From: Ophiura sarsii
Lineage: Eukaryota > Echinodermata > Ophiuroidea > Amphilepidida > Ophiuridae
Assembly: GCA_035610835.1 (NCBI GenBank)
Contig: CM069442.1
Span: 35,318,452-35,382,451, forward strand
Direction of reading: 5' to 3'
Length of the DNA stretch: 64,000 nucleotides
Positions within the stretch are counted from its first letter, which is position 1; each line of letters opens with the position of its first letter. The position numbers and the translations under genes were made by a program. Below the pieces are notes generated by a model. The model was not told where the DNA came from, did not search any database, and saw only the letters and a program-made list of their open reading frames with translations. This document shows, in pieces, positions 47,500-58,989 of the stretch.

Positions 47500-48525
47500 T
47501 AACAATAACATAACATTTGCCTTGCAAAGTGTCATGTAGTAGCTCGTCTGCTATTTTGTAATATTGTTTTTGAAATAAAAAGATCAATCTTTGCCATAAT
47601 TAATAATGTATATATTTTTTTTATTTCTCTATGTCTCTTCTTTTTGGTGTTATGTCACCAGTTGAATTCACCTGTCGTCCATTAAAGATTCCACAGGAAA
47701 GTGATTTTTTTATATTTATTCACTGACCGTGTATCCTTTATTATCCATAATTCTTTTTACAGCCCGCCAAGCGTCATAGTCAAAACAAACGTCAACAAAC
47801 AGGGTCAATTTGTCAATATTTGCAATTCCGAACAGTCGTTTTGGTAAGCAATTTAAAATCAATATTACCCGGAAACTGACCTTTTCTACTTTGTAGCTGT
47901 TTCCCATAACTGAAAGAAATTTGACAAAACATAATTCTACTCATGATATATCTTTAGATTATGTATTACAAAAGCCCCTAAATCACCAAAATACTGACAA
48001 ATCTGCTCAGCACCAATTCGAACTGCAACCCTTAATATTAAGAGACTATTTTAAAATAAGCGAAAACATTTAAGACAGACGTAATTAAACTATCCCGTAG
48101 ATATATTGTACGGTCTTATACGGCACGGCATAGAGTAAAATCAATGAGCCATTTAACTGCAGAGGATATGCGTGTTGCCTAATTTCCTGGGATATAATTT
48201 CTTTTTGACCAAAACAATCAAAAAGACGGAATCTGTCTGCCGAGGCAAAAATATTTATTGCAAAGGCTCATTGTTAAGAATTTTATTTTCATTAATTTGA
48301 GATACTGCACTTCAAATCACAAAAATCTTTAAAAATTGACGTTGTTGGATACACTTTTTTAAAAATCCCAAAATGTCAGACATGTATGTCCAGTATTTAT
48401 TTGTATGGGGAAATTATACACCCATCCGCCTCCCCATTGTGGAAAAACTGTTCGGTCGGGCCCATATCATTCAGAACAAGGATTTTCCGTCGCTTTAACC
48501 GTGAAATGAGTTAAACATCTTATAC
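47500..48525. other. no gene seen
   Basis: No supported feature; the 63-codon minus frame at 47716-47907 has no domain. Confidence 0.4.
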
Positions 48526-48530
48526 TGTTT

Positions 48531-48582
48531 AACATTTTCAAGGGATTGCCAGATATGGAAAGTTAACACTATTATCAAATGT
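48531..48582 (+). repeat. block W, third copy
   Basis: TTTTCAAGGGATTGCCAGAT then ATGGAAAGTTAACACTATTA. Followed near 48631 by the ATACAGGGTGACCCA motif. Confidence 0.6.
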
Positions 48583-48839
48583 TTTACTTAATAAAAATGT
48601 TTCCTTTATTTCGTTATAAGTATACAGGGTGACCCAATTCCCAATAGTGTCGATACTTTTAAATCGTTATATCTCTGGTAAAATCATTTTACTTATCCTA
48701 CTGTAGAGGTCAAAGGAAAGTCTTATCACTGAGGTCTTGTTTTTGTGTTTATTTGTACATTTTTGAACTGTTTATTTTAGTAAAAGGATAGAAAAACACG
48801 CGGTACAGTAGACTTTATTTGTCCGACTACACTCTTAAA

Positions 48840-49140
48840 AAAAATTAAGCAATGTGTTGGGTAAAATACTAAAAAGGGAATATGGTTGTTTGTTGGGTAA
48901 AAATGTGAGTCTTACACAACAGATAGTGAACATTTTACCCATTAAATGGCTCAATTTTACCCACAATATCGTTGGGTAAATGTTTACCCCAAAATGACCA
49001 TGTTCCCTATTTTGACCCAATTATGTGTAACACTTTACACAACCGGGGTTGTGTAGAGGTTTTACCCAACACTTTTGGTACACATAAATTGGATAAATTT
49101 CCTTTACCCAATAATGCTGTGTAGGCAATTTACTCTTTTG
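48840..49140. repeat. TTGGGTAAA/TTTACCC motif cluster
   Basis: About eight copies of GTTGGGTAAA or its complement lie in 300 bases in both orientations, with AGGGAATATGGT facing ACCATGTTCCCT and a palindrome ACACAACCGGGGTTGTGT at 49036-49053. Probably a small foldback-type repeat. Confidence 0.5.
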
Positions 49141-49288
49141 TTGTGTAACACTTTACACTGCATTATGCACTTTCTTTGCACATTTAAGCTATGGCGGGTG
49201 ACAACGGTCAAAGCTCTCTTGCTGGAGGCATGCATTGAAGTCTTTAAATCCCTGATTTGGAAATTGTGATATGTTTATACAAAATAAT

Positions 49289-50070
49289 GAAGAGCTTAGT
49301 TCCAAAAGGAGCTAACTCACCTTTTTTTTAAAAAAATGAGTTCGGTGCAGAACATGAAAAAGAGTTATAAAATACAACTTTTAAACTTTGTTCTACATCT
49401 GTAGCATGTTCGGCTCCAAAGTTATGGCCCTCGGTAATTTCCGGAAATTCCCATTAATTTCCGGACATTTTCGGAAATTTGAATATAATTCACTATTTTT
49501 TAAGCCAAAATGGTGAAAATATGGTTCTTTTATCATGGTAAAACATTGATAGGAATGTCCTTAATAAAATGCAATGAAGAAAACGTAAATGTATGGGATT
49601 ATTGTTTTGAAAATTGCACACGAACAAAATTGTTGTAATTTCAAAAAATGTGCCAAAATGTCCACATTTTCAGTTTTCTCACAAAATATAAAAACATCCT
49701 AATTAAACAAGTTGAAAAGGTATTTTAATGCGGTTTTCTGTTTTCAATGTGATTTATTATTGTCTTTCAGGTGTACATTATTTGGAAATAAAAATTGTTT
49801 GGTAAAGAGGTTTTTGAAAATTGGTCGAAACATTTTTGTTCCAAAAGGAGCTAACTCCACTGATAACCGAAAATAAAGAAAGACATAGGAAATACAGTGA
49901 AAATCAAAAAAAATGAAATCAAACCAGTTTTTAAGCTATCACGTATGGTATCTTTCATATGGCAGAAAATTGGCATAATCAAAGAAGTGCAACATCCTCA
50001 TTTTAAAAAACGTTGCTTTTCTCCTATTTCACTTTTTAGTGAGTTAGCTCCTTTTGGAACTAAACTCTTC
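49289..50070. mobile_element. 782-bp element with 32-bp TIRs
   Basis: Left end 49289-49320 (GAAGAGCTTAGTTCCAAAAG then GAGCTAACTCAC) and the inverted right end 50039-50070 match at 31 of 32 positions. An internal copy of GTTCCAAAAGGAGCTAACTC lies near 49840 in the left-end orientation. There is no transposase. The target duplication could not be resolved, so the superfamily is open. Confidence 0.75.
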
Positions 50071-50119
50071 AGTCATGTTATAGTTATTTTAAGACAATTT
50101 ATATTCTTTTAAGAGTGAA

Positions 50120-51010
50120 GTAGCTGTAATAGTCCTGTACTACTTGCGAATATAATAACCTTATAAGATTATTATATACGCAATAGGTATAAGAAATATG
50201 GCCCGATCTCAGACCAGATCTTTCACTACTGCACTCCCCTAAGACTATTGTTTTATTCTATACAGGACTATAAATGTATAAATTATATTACATTTTACCT
50301 ACAAAAAGCCGGGATAAGGTCCTCAAGTCCTGTTCCTGCACTAGAAGTTTCTGACCGATATGCCGTCGTCCGACATGGCTGGATACTGCAAAGTAACATA
50401 ACCGATATGGTGCCGCATTTAATACGAACACAACAAGCAGTGTTTTGCTCGCTTTACTGGACCAGAATATGGTGCGCTGAGCTCAGGCCATCACACTGGT
50501 TGCTACGAAATCAGCTTGAGTGCACACCGATGTATGTACATTAAACACTTCCCTGCACCAACACAATACCGAGTTTTGACCCTAGTATGTGGTCCTAGCA
50601 ACAGTGAACATAGTCGCTACAGCCTGTTTTCATCAAAGTACTTGACACTTTTGTCATGGACCGCATGGGATTTTAGCTCAACATTGTGCAGTTTTTTACT
50701 CTACTGAGAGTGTACATCGCGCAGTAGCCTCATATCCGCTCTCTGTCATGTAAAATGGAGTGTGGACACATTACTACGATAAATCGTACACTTTCATGGT
50801 GTCAAATCATATTTTACCCTATTACGGGCACTTTTCTACACTTCCAGAGTGTAAAACTCGGAATTCAATAGTAAACTATTGCATGTGTAAAAGTTATTTT
50901 ACGAAATCGATGTTTAGCACAATATTGGGTTAAAAACTACACATTTCTTTTGTACCCAGCAACATTTGACACCCATTTAAAAGCATGTAGGAAGTGTTTC
51001 ATATGAGTAT
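50120..51010. other. no gene seen
   Basis: Contains a 98-codon frame (50248-50544) of ordinary composition without a recognised domain or second copy. Confidence 0.35.
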
Positions 51011-51019
51011 GTTTACGTA

Positions 51020-51370
51020 TAGGTCATTATGTCACTTTTAATAATCGAACTTCTCTCATTCTTTTGAAGTTTTTATGAGATAGAAAAGTTTAAGTTATGA
51101 TTCCTACTTCTAATCAAGGACTATACCTGTGGCGAGACATATCAATCCTTTAATACATTCTGTCCGATTTTCGTTTGCAAATGTATTCGCCAACAGCCAG
51201 CCATTAAGCCTATTAAGTAAGCTTTTCGTCAACAACAACTTTAAGAAATCGGGCATAATCATTGTGTTGTAATTTAATTTAAACAATTTAATGCATTTTA
51301 CCCTGCGGAATATCAGCGTAATTCTTCTACTTCTTTATGGAGATTAATGTTTACTCTCGTTTTGTTTTTG
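51020..51370 (+). repeat. block Y, second copy
   Basis: Uninterrupted counterpart of 33675-34890: TATGTCACTTTTAATAATCG, GCAAATGTATTCGCC, AAGCCTATTAAGTAAGC, TCGTCAACA, then GCATTTTACCCTGCGGA and CTTCTACTTCT. Confidence 0.6.
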
Positions 51371-51374
51371 AATT

Positions 51375-51900
51375 TTTTTGTTAGAAGTGACAAGAATTTA
51401 TGTTAGATCTTATTTTCCATGTATATTAATTACAGTACAAGGATGCGAGTATTATCACGCATTACCAGACTTGCAGCTACTTGTTTTTGTCAACTCGGTT
51501 CACTATGCGCATAATATGTGTAAATATACAAAACGTATGTTTAAGTATGTATGAAATAACAATAAGAGAATAAGAAATGAAATATTAATAACTGTTATAT
51601 CATGAATATTTCTGCCAAAATAAACGGAATTCAGTTATATTTGCCTCAAGGCATGCGGTATGAATTCGTTATTGATCTTTGTTGATTCCGCTTATATAAA
51701 AAGTAGTAAGCGTAATGTTACTAAACCACAGGTTGTATGATGTTAAATCCAATTTTGTCAGGTTAGATATTTGTTAAAATATATCAGGTATTTAATATGA
51801 TTGCAAATACCTTATATTTTATAGCGTGACAATGCATATTTTCAATATAATTTCAAAGCATTCGATTTTATAAGGTACTCGAAATATGATCAAGCCACTG
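51375..51900. other. no gene seen
   Basis: No supported feature. Confidence 0.4.
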
Positions 51901-51927
51901 CATGTATGTTGACATCTGCTGGGTAGA

Positions 51928-51965
51928 CAGTATTCAGTATCTGGGACCTAAAGTACACTTTTCCT
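51928..51965. repeat. hairpin-unit repeat H, edge only
   Basis: CAGTATTCAGTATCTGGGAC then CTAAAGTACAC is the outer edge seen in the arrays at 23.9, 61.4 and 63.5 kb, here without the array. Confidence 0.55.
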
Positions 51966-52215
51966 ACTTACCCATTGATGAACACCATGCTGATTTCTTG
52001 AACAGACAACAATTGAACTCACACATAATTGGTTGCCTGATATGCATACGTTAAATTTGCCTCGACACGTGGCAATTAGTGAAAGTGTTTTGAGGCTGGG
52101 TCGGATTACAACCTGGCAACAACTAACGTTGCTATCATGTAGAATGTCCCGTGGGCTGATGATGCCTCTTACTGATGATTATTGGTCATATCTATAGGTG
52201 GACATCTTTTAAGAT

Positions 52216-52239
52216 GTGATTTCCTCTTGAGGAAATCAC
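52216..52239. repeat. 24-base palindrome
   Basis: GTGATTTCCTC-TT-GAGGAAATCAC, an 11-bp stem with a two-base loop, next to a second small inverted pair ACATCTT/AAGATGT. Confidence 0.6.
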
Positions 52240-52244
52240 TTTCG

Positions 52245-53540
52245 TTGTGCAGCAAAATGTGACCAGACATGTGTAATAATTGGTTGGAACTGCGAACTAA
52301 ATGACACCAACGTTAAGTAATGTCGATCCAGTTCCTCGCAACAGTGGCAAGTTATGAGTTCTCTTGAAACAAATCTTCTAGTAATCACGTAATGTTTTTC
52401 AACGATAACGTAGATGTCTGTTTTTTAAACCATAATGTAAATTGTTTTGTTATTGTAGAGATTGATATAAGATGTTTCAGCATACTTAAAAAGATCAATA
52501 ACGCGACAATAAGGGTACTTACTATACGACTTTCTATATATCTTTTTTGGCAAGTGAATTGAGTGAGGTAATGGCGCACTTAAACTGTGTTGAGTGGAAA
52601 ATTGACAATGGGTACCCAACACTTAACTTAAGCGGGCTTTACATCGCATTGGTGGTGGTTAATACCTGAAATGCCTCTTGTGACATGTTAAAGTAAATCA
52701 TTTTAAAAGATTTTGAACCAATTATTGTTTTCTCTTTCTGATTCGAGTTTTCCTGAGCTAAATTTTCTGTTTTGATTCTTAATTTCTAGTATAGATGCAG
52801 TTTGAATTAAATCAAATAGACCAACATAATACCAGCTAAATCTTTTAGATTATTGTTATTGAATAGGAATTCGTTTTCTATAATATGAGATGAAAAGGCT
52901 TCACAATGAATAGTAAGGTTAACATTAACCTCTGTCCACGTTAACGGTCAAGTCATAAAACATCCGAATGAATTATCACATAATCGTACCGATATTTTAT
53001 TCAACGGTTTCCATGTTATGGAGTTGCAATTGAACCCTTAATGTCAAAATAAATGTACTTAGATAAATTGTCTTTCAATGTTTGTATGTTACAGGTAAAA
53101 AACGTGCGATAGTCATAATAATCGCAAATTATATGCAGAGGATGCTGACAGGTATCCTAAATCTGCTAATTGATTTCACATTGGGGAAATCACACCAACG
53201 TATTCAGCGCTTAGTGATATTTATACTCTAACTCTAGAAAAAATAAATTACCACAACCGTGTACTGAGGATGTGAGTAAATGTTGGTCTATTCCCTCTTG
53301 TAACATTAACGAGAAGTTACAATCTGTTTTTCTGTGTCGGGTCACGACGTCCCACGCCTAGCGTGCTAGTAATACAAAGTATTTATGAGGCGAGGTTTGA
53401 TGCAAAACCACAGCAACACTTCTAAAACTAAAAGGGGCTTACAATTAATCTCGTCCTGTTGACTTTCAATTCGTTTTGCTACAGACTGCACTACACCAAA
53501 TAGTTTATCACTGTCACACAATCAAACAACACCCTCCGAT
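52245..53540. other. no gene seen
   Basis: No supported feature. Confidence 0.4.
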
Positions 53541-53548
53541 ACTTCACC

Positions 53549-53659
53549 ATGCCAAAAACCTCTCCCATCCGAGAACCGCCCCAAACACGGTCTAATAACA
53601 TTGAATCGAACACAGAACAGCGCTTTAAGCACACTAGGGACGATGCTTTTGATGCATAA
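53549..53659 (+). CDS. 36-codon basic/polar ORF, uncertain
   Basis: ATG in good context (TTCACCATGCC), reading MPKTSPIREPPQTRSNNIES and then NTEQRFKHTRDDAFDA before TAA. It lies about 50-70 bases after a TTTTGCTACAG acceptor-like site. Composition resembles an N-terminal tail of a longer protein, yet it stops early. No homologue recognised. Confidence 0.15.
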   Translation: MPKTSPIREPPQTRSNNIESNTEQRFKHTRDDAFDA

Positions 53660-53664
53660 TTAAC

Positions 53665-55405
53665 GTAACGATAGTATCACCCCGTCATAACGCGCTAATA
53701 TTGAATTTGAAGCCAGTATATTTAGAAACATCTGCAAGGGATATTTCTGTAGCTGTATAAGAGTTTATAGTTTATCGTAAACAACTATCAAATTATCCGT
53801 CCATGTTCGGACATATAACGGTTTTTTACTTCGCGATATTGAAAGATAGGAAGTAGTCACGAATGCGGAATTGTAGCTAGTATATCTCTGAGGAAAATAT
53901 GTCAAGGCTTACTCCTTAAGCTACAATTTTAGACCGAACGGCGGCTATCCAGTGCTAGAAAATCGCCATTTTGAATTATCTCAAAATTCGAGGAAGACGG
54001 TATATAAATATTCATTAGTATTGATCGTGTCTGCCATTGGTCCCCGCAAAACCCCACACGAACAATTTGCATTCATCCCGGTTTTGGGATGAGCGCTAGT
54101 GTAACAGTATACGGAGGTCAAAAGCTGAAATCTAAAGTAAGTAGACCTTTTTTCCGGGGTGAGGTCAGAGGATGGGGAGCGGTCATCGTGAGCGAGCCAT
54201 CTATCGGTACATACACCGCGGCGTCGCAAGCCAGAGAGTGTTGTTCATAGAGTGACAAGGAAAGGAAAATGGTATACGGAGAATACTATCACCAAATAGA
54301 ATTACTACGTATGTACCCTTACAAAGTGTTTTCAAATAAAATCCGAACCGAAGTATGCATGGCAGAGACTTCAAATTAGGAGTTATGAAGTATGAAAAAT
54401 TGTATTAATGTGTGCGACTATTACACTATTATGATTCATCTGGCATTACCTCCATGCACAATAAATATGAAATGTGTAGGCCATCTGAGTAAATTTTGAA
54501 AGATTATTAAATGTGTGTGTTTTACAGGAAACCTGGCAGTTAGCGTCGCTATTACAAACTCGTCGGATATGTTGTCTTTTCAGCGCAGTAGCTTGGAAAA
54601 TCAAGCAGGCTACACTATCTATTGTCTACAATTTTCAGAGAGAAATGGTCTTGATCTTTCTTTAAATAACCCTCTAAGATCATGAAGATACCATTTTACT
54701 ATTTAGTAAAAAGCGAGTTTTATATCATCATTTTAGAACACGTTTCTATGGGCCCATTATTTGGTATCGTGCACATTTTTTGGGGTTTTTAAAGGAGGTC
54801 AGCGGGGTTTTGTTTACTCATGAAGATAAAATTGTGTAACTAAAAATCTCCCACATGATTGTATACAACCATGATGTAAGACAGAGACCTACTTCTAAAG
54901 TCTATAATACTTAAATGTCGTTGATGTCAGCCACTTTTTGCACAGCTGTCATATATCAGACAGAGCAGCTTAACATATCCATAATTTGACTTACTTATGC
55001 TAACCTTTTCCCAACAGTTATATTCAAAGACACGTACATGATATATGACTATACCGCTTGAATAGGTAGGCCATTTGTTATATCCTTTTGATAATGCAGT
55101 TTCCTGCATGCGCCAAAGGCTGGAATTTGTCTATAGAGGGCTGATACTGGTTAAAGTGGGACAAGAGCAAACTGATAAGCGGGGTTAATGAAACCTCGTA
55201 AATGACCGATTTCCGATGGAATTTCCTACTGATTGAAGGCTTAGTGGTAACCTATTTGCCGAGCGCATTACAATTTTAACAAAAAAATCCAATTTGTTTT
55301 GACCGATTTGCGAGAATTGCTAGAGTATATATATTTTAAGACCCAATTTAACGCAAACAAAATTAGGAGTTATGCAGAATTATATCGGATAGTCATATTT
55401 AGCCA
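53665..55405. other. no gene seen
   Basis: No supported coding. The 82-codon minus frame at 53981-54229 has no recognisable domain. Confidence 0.35.
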
Positions 55406-55408
55406 CAA

Positions 55409-55566
55409 TGTCTCCAGATGATAATAACATCAGCAACGAAGACTTTAAGGCAGGTTATGCTCTCACAGGTGTGTTACAAAGATGCTGGACAGCCGATGAT
55501 TTGGGCTATGCTTCCGACGTCAGACGTGCGATATTATTGATGGTTTGCCATAAAGATCAACTGTAA
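55409..55566 (+). CDS. unidentified protein exon, tandem-family member 2
   Basis: ATG at 55409 opens MSPDDNNISNEDFKAGYALT and continues GVLQRCWTADDLGYASDV to TAA at 55564-55566, 52 residues. ISNEDFKAGYALTGVLQRCW matches member 1 at 39.9-40.0 kb with mostly silent nucleotide changes. As there, the similarity starts immediately after CTCCAG, so the exon may start at about 55416 after an acceptor and the ATG may not be the true start. The C-terminal part is not similar to member 1, so one of the two has probably lost its frame there or is spliced differently. Block Z2 follows 300 bases downstream and would belong to the next unit. Confidence 0.45.
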
Positions 55567-55879
55567 CATGACAAGTATTTCATAATAGTAAGGCAATTAA
55601 AAGGCATGTATAGGAGTTTTGTGGTAATAGAAGATTGGATTTGGGTATGATTTCATTGGGTTCGGTGAGTGTATTGTATTGTATTTTGATAAGTATTTTT
55701 TAATGTCCAACTTTGGCCATTGACCACTCAGATGGTTTTCTTTGTGAAGCTACTGGCGATTCGATCCGAATTCATACACTAGAGTCGGAGTTATATAAAC
55801 GCATTAGTAATAAAATACTGTTTTAATTCATAACGGTATTTTCATTCAACTATCTGTAATTTATGGAAGGGTTTCAGTA

Positions 55880-56036
55880 TCATTTGTTTTTCTTCAAAAT
55901 CCCACGGTGTAGTTGTATGATGCATATTTTGAAATACATACCTCAGCCGATAGGCATTTGAGTTATTGAGATAGCGTATTGTCCATTATTCAATAAAATA
56001 CAAGTGGTGATAATAGTTAAGATAAAGCCGAGTTAA
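55880..56036 (+). repeat. block Z2, fourth copy
   Basis: TTCAAAATCCCACGGTGTAG, ATGATGCATATTTTGAAATA, GTTATTGAGATAGCGTATTG, TCCATTATTCAATAAAATAC and GTGATAATAGTTAAG align with 700-862 and 30255-30380. The block is cut at its right end by the candidate element at 56037. Confidence 0.65.
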
Positions 56037-56478
56037 ATTCACACTGTGGTTACTCGCCGGCGTAAGTTACGCTGAGAATAATAAACATTCCACGAATATT
56101 TTCGTTACTCTCGCCACCGCTATCGCTTATTTGATCACTCGCTCTGCCGGAGTGGCGATTTAGTAGGCAGCGCCGCATACGTTGACCTTTGTATTCAAAC
56201 CGCGCGAGATCTTAAATCTTAAAATTCAGTAGGTATTAAAATGGATCACTTGATTTTTCAAATGTAAAATAAAGTTTAAACTTACGCTATGCGTTAGATG
56301 AATCGTGTAAGTGTTGTTCACACTGCCAGTAACTCCGCGGTGGAGCTCCGCGAAAATTAGACTGGATTTAGGCGGTGTAACTTACGCACTGCCACTACTC
56401 CATCAGTTACGCGATCGCTACTCCAAACTACCGCTACTCATCCTTACGCCGCCTTTACTTTTCCTAGTGTGAACGTAG
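56037..56478. mobile_element. candidate 440-bp MITE
   Basis: Starts TTCACACTGTGGTTACTCGC and ends CCTAGTGTGAA. Inside, GCGTAAGTTACGC, TAACTTACGC, AGTTACGCGATCGC and CGCTACTC words occur in both orientations, mostly near the ends. It contrasts in CpG content with its flanks and interrupts block Z2. A target duplication was not found. Confidence 0.45.
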
Positions 56479-56479
56479 C

Positions 56480-57340
56480 TATTGTGTCCTTAGTGATAGC
56501 ATATTTAGGCTAATCCGTTATTGCCTCACAATATTGCCTCCCATCGACTACATTTAATCTTCGCTTATCTGTAACGAAAATATAGCGCATCTTTTGCGTC
56601 GCATAAGCTTTTATTACTCACCGACAAAGGCAGCGCTGGTACACTCAGGATTTTGGGGATTTGACCACGGGCAAAAAAAAACCACATTAATCTTCATGCA
56701 CCTATGTATTTTAACAATGTTCGAAATGCACTTTGCCTCTTAATTTTCATATCTATGGTGATTCCTTTATAAACACAGATGAGCCCACAATCCTACAATG
56801 TACCGATATTACCCAGTGGATTTGATCTGTTGGATTACGGAGTTATACAAACAATCACATACGACTTCATTTGTCTCGTTCAATGACTTCTTCATCATCC
56901 CAATCAGGTAGTTTCTCTTTCAAACAGTATACGGCTTGTATGTCCAAATACATATCATTGGAAAATATAAGGCTATGGCACCGTGCATAATCAGTGAATA
57001 ATGTTCAGCGTAACCCTGAAAACCTGCAACTTATTATGACTACACTCTAATTTCACTTTTACACCATTGCATACATTTCTATTCATTTCGGAAACCGTAT
57101 AATCTTCTTATTGTATTTGTGAATAAAAAGAATCAACAGGTTATAATCGTACTTCAAATTATACATGAGTAAAGAGAGATAGGTCAAAAACGAGTTTAAA
57201 CGATTTGACGGAAAACGAAGATCCTGCTTTGCAACCCGGTTTATTAATAAAACCTATTACATTCGGAGCTTTATAATAGTTTTCCCTTAATACCACGGAT
57301 TGCAATCATGATGTTCATAACCTGCTATATTTGTTCATTG
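56480..57340. other. no gene seen
   Basis: No supported feature. Confidence 0.4.
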
Positions 57341-57346
57341 TTGGGT

Positions 57347-57400
57347 GTTTACAGAGTTATAGGTAACTATCAGAAATGGGAAATTAATACTGTCATTAAG
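57347..57400 (+). repeat. block W, fourth copy (weak)
   Basis: GTTTACAGAGTTATAGGTAA, CTATCAGAAATGGGAAATTA and ATACTGTCATTAA follow the W pattern with more changes than the other copies. Confidence 0.4.
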
Positions 57401-57404
57401 TGTG

Positions 57405-58845
57405 TTATATATTTAATGTCAACTATTAGGATGAACCTATACTGCCCTCCCATGACAAAACGGCATAACAGACAATTTTTTCAAAATGCATTTTTTTTTG
57501 GCTTTTTGTACTCAATACATCATATTACACATGTTAAACCATTTTTATTTTTTTAAAGTGTCACTGTTCATAATTAATTAGCATGTCTAAATGGCACAAC
57601 AGCATGTTTCTCTTATAAACCCATGACAAAAGAGAATAACATCACAAAGCACTTGAGCACTGAAGCAGGATGTGCAAGGAGACACCAACAGCCAATTAGA
57701 ATTGACATTTCTGCATGAATGATCTTCACTCAAGTACTACATCCTGAATACAGTGTACTTCTTTACAACAATCCCCATCACAAAACAGCACAACTTCATT
57801 AGTTCATTTTAGTTTACAGAGTTTGAAACATCTTCATTTTAAGAGCAACATTTGATTCATCGGTATTTAATTAAGGTGATTATTTGACAGTTCTTGATCT
57901 ACTTCCATTTGGAAATATGGCAGTGTGAGCACCATTATTTTCCAATGTGGATTTAAACCCGATTTTAGTTCGGGGTATTTTGATCAAAGTTTCACGATAT
58001 CTCTAAATTTTGGTCCATAATTGGTTATTTTCCAGCCCAATTTCATGTACTTCATTTTCATTGAGTATAAATCATGTCAGATGATTTATAACCACTCCAT
58101 GAGTTTTCCTTACATATAGAATGGAAGACCTACCAGTCATATATTTTTGGTCAACATCATTTTGTCCAACGGTTTATGCAACGGTAGATTATGCGATATT
58201 GATAGTTTCCATGACAATATGTAAAGTGATTATGCTCTATTATGAAATATTATTATGTATACATTGAAACTGTTAAAATAAAGTTGAAGATATAACCACA
58301 TAAAGTGGTGATTTTTTGTTTTGAAATTGACAACGCTCAATGAATATAAATGAATAATACGGGTTTTGATTGATTTTGTAAATTTCATATAAAATCGTCA
58401 AATTTGTTTAAAAATCGTTCAAAATTGACTTCGTTTTAGTTCCACACTTCACCTACAAATACAAGTTCTGCTTTAAACATACTATAACATGACACTAGTG
58501 GCTTCATTAGTGAAACGGGTACTGTAAATCATGAGGTATTCGCGGCATGGAAATGTTGCCATTTTGCATCTGTTGTTTTAATAATTCGGGTACATAAATG
58601 CTGACATAAACGCTGATATATGTTTTAAATATAACTTGGTTTTGAAGAAACCTATTCAGGGCATACATATTTCATGATCCACCATCTTCGCACCAATAGA
58701 ACATTGGAATGCACGCAAGAAAGTCATGATGTTCAATTGTGCATTAAATATAACAGCTTTTAGTCTTTTTGTCTTTTTCCTTAACTTGCTTAACACAACC
58801 CCGAGGCGTGTTTTGGGTAATAAAACTACCAGGGGAAAAGCGAGT
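57405..58845. other. no gene seen
   Basis: No supported feature; the 82-codon frame at 57308-57556 overlaps block W. Confidence 0.4.
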
Positions 58846-58849
58846 CAAA

Positions 58850-58985
58850 TGAGGGGGCGGCGGGTCCGGCTAAGGCGGCGCCGGGAATCGAACAACCAGC
58901 GTGGAAGTTCTGCCCCTACCAGATCGCAACAAGGAATATGATAACCCGCCTGATCGCGGCGGCGCTACCAGCACCCAACGGTAGT
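58850..58985 (-). repeat. tRNA-like / possible SINE fragment
   Basis: Much more GC-rich than its flanks. On the minus strand it has GGTTGTTCGATTCCCGGCG, resembling a tRNA T-arm with Pol III B box, downstream of TGGTAGCGCCG, a poor A-box match, about 80 bases apart. The acceptor stem does not fold, so it is not an intact tRNA gene. A tRNA-derived SINE remnant is the best guess. Confidence 0.3.
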
Positions 58986-58989
58986 ATAT

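Noticed and set aside
50248..50544. 98-codon ORF as a gene
   Set aside because: No domain, no second copy and no splice context; ordinary composition is not enough.
58850..58985. Intact tRNA gene
   Set aside because: Acceptor stem and D arm do not pair and spacing between the boxes is too long; kept only as a possible SINE fragment.
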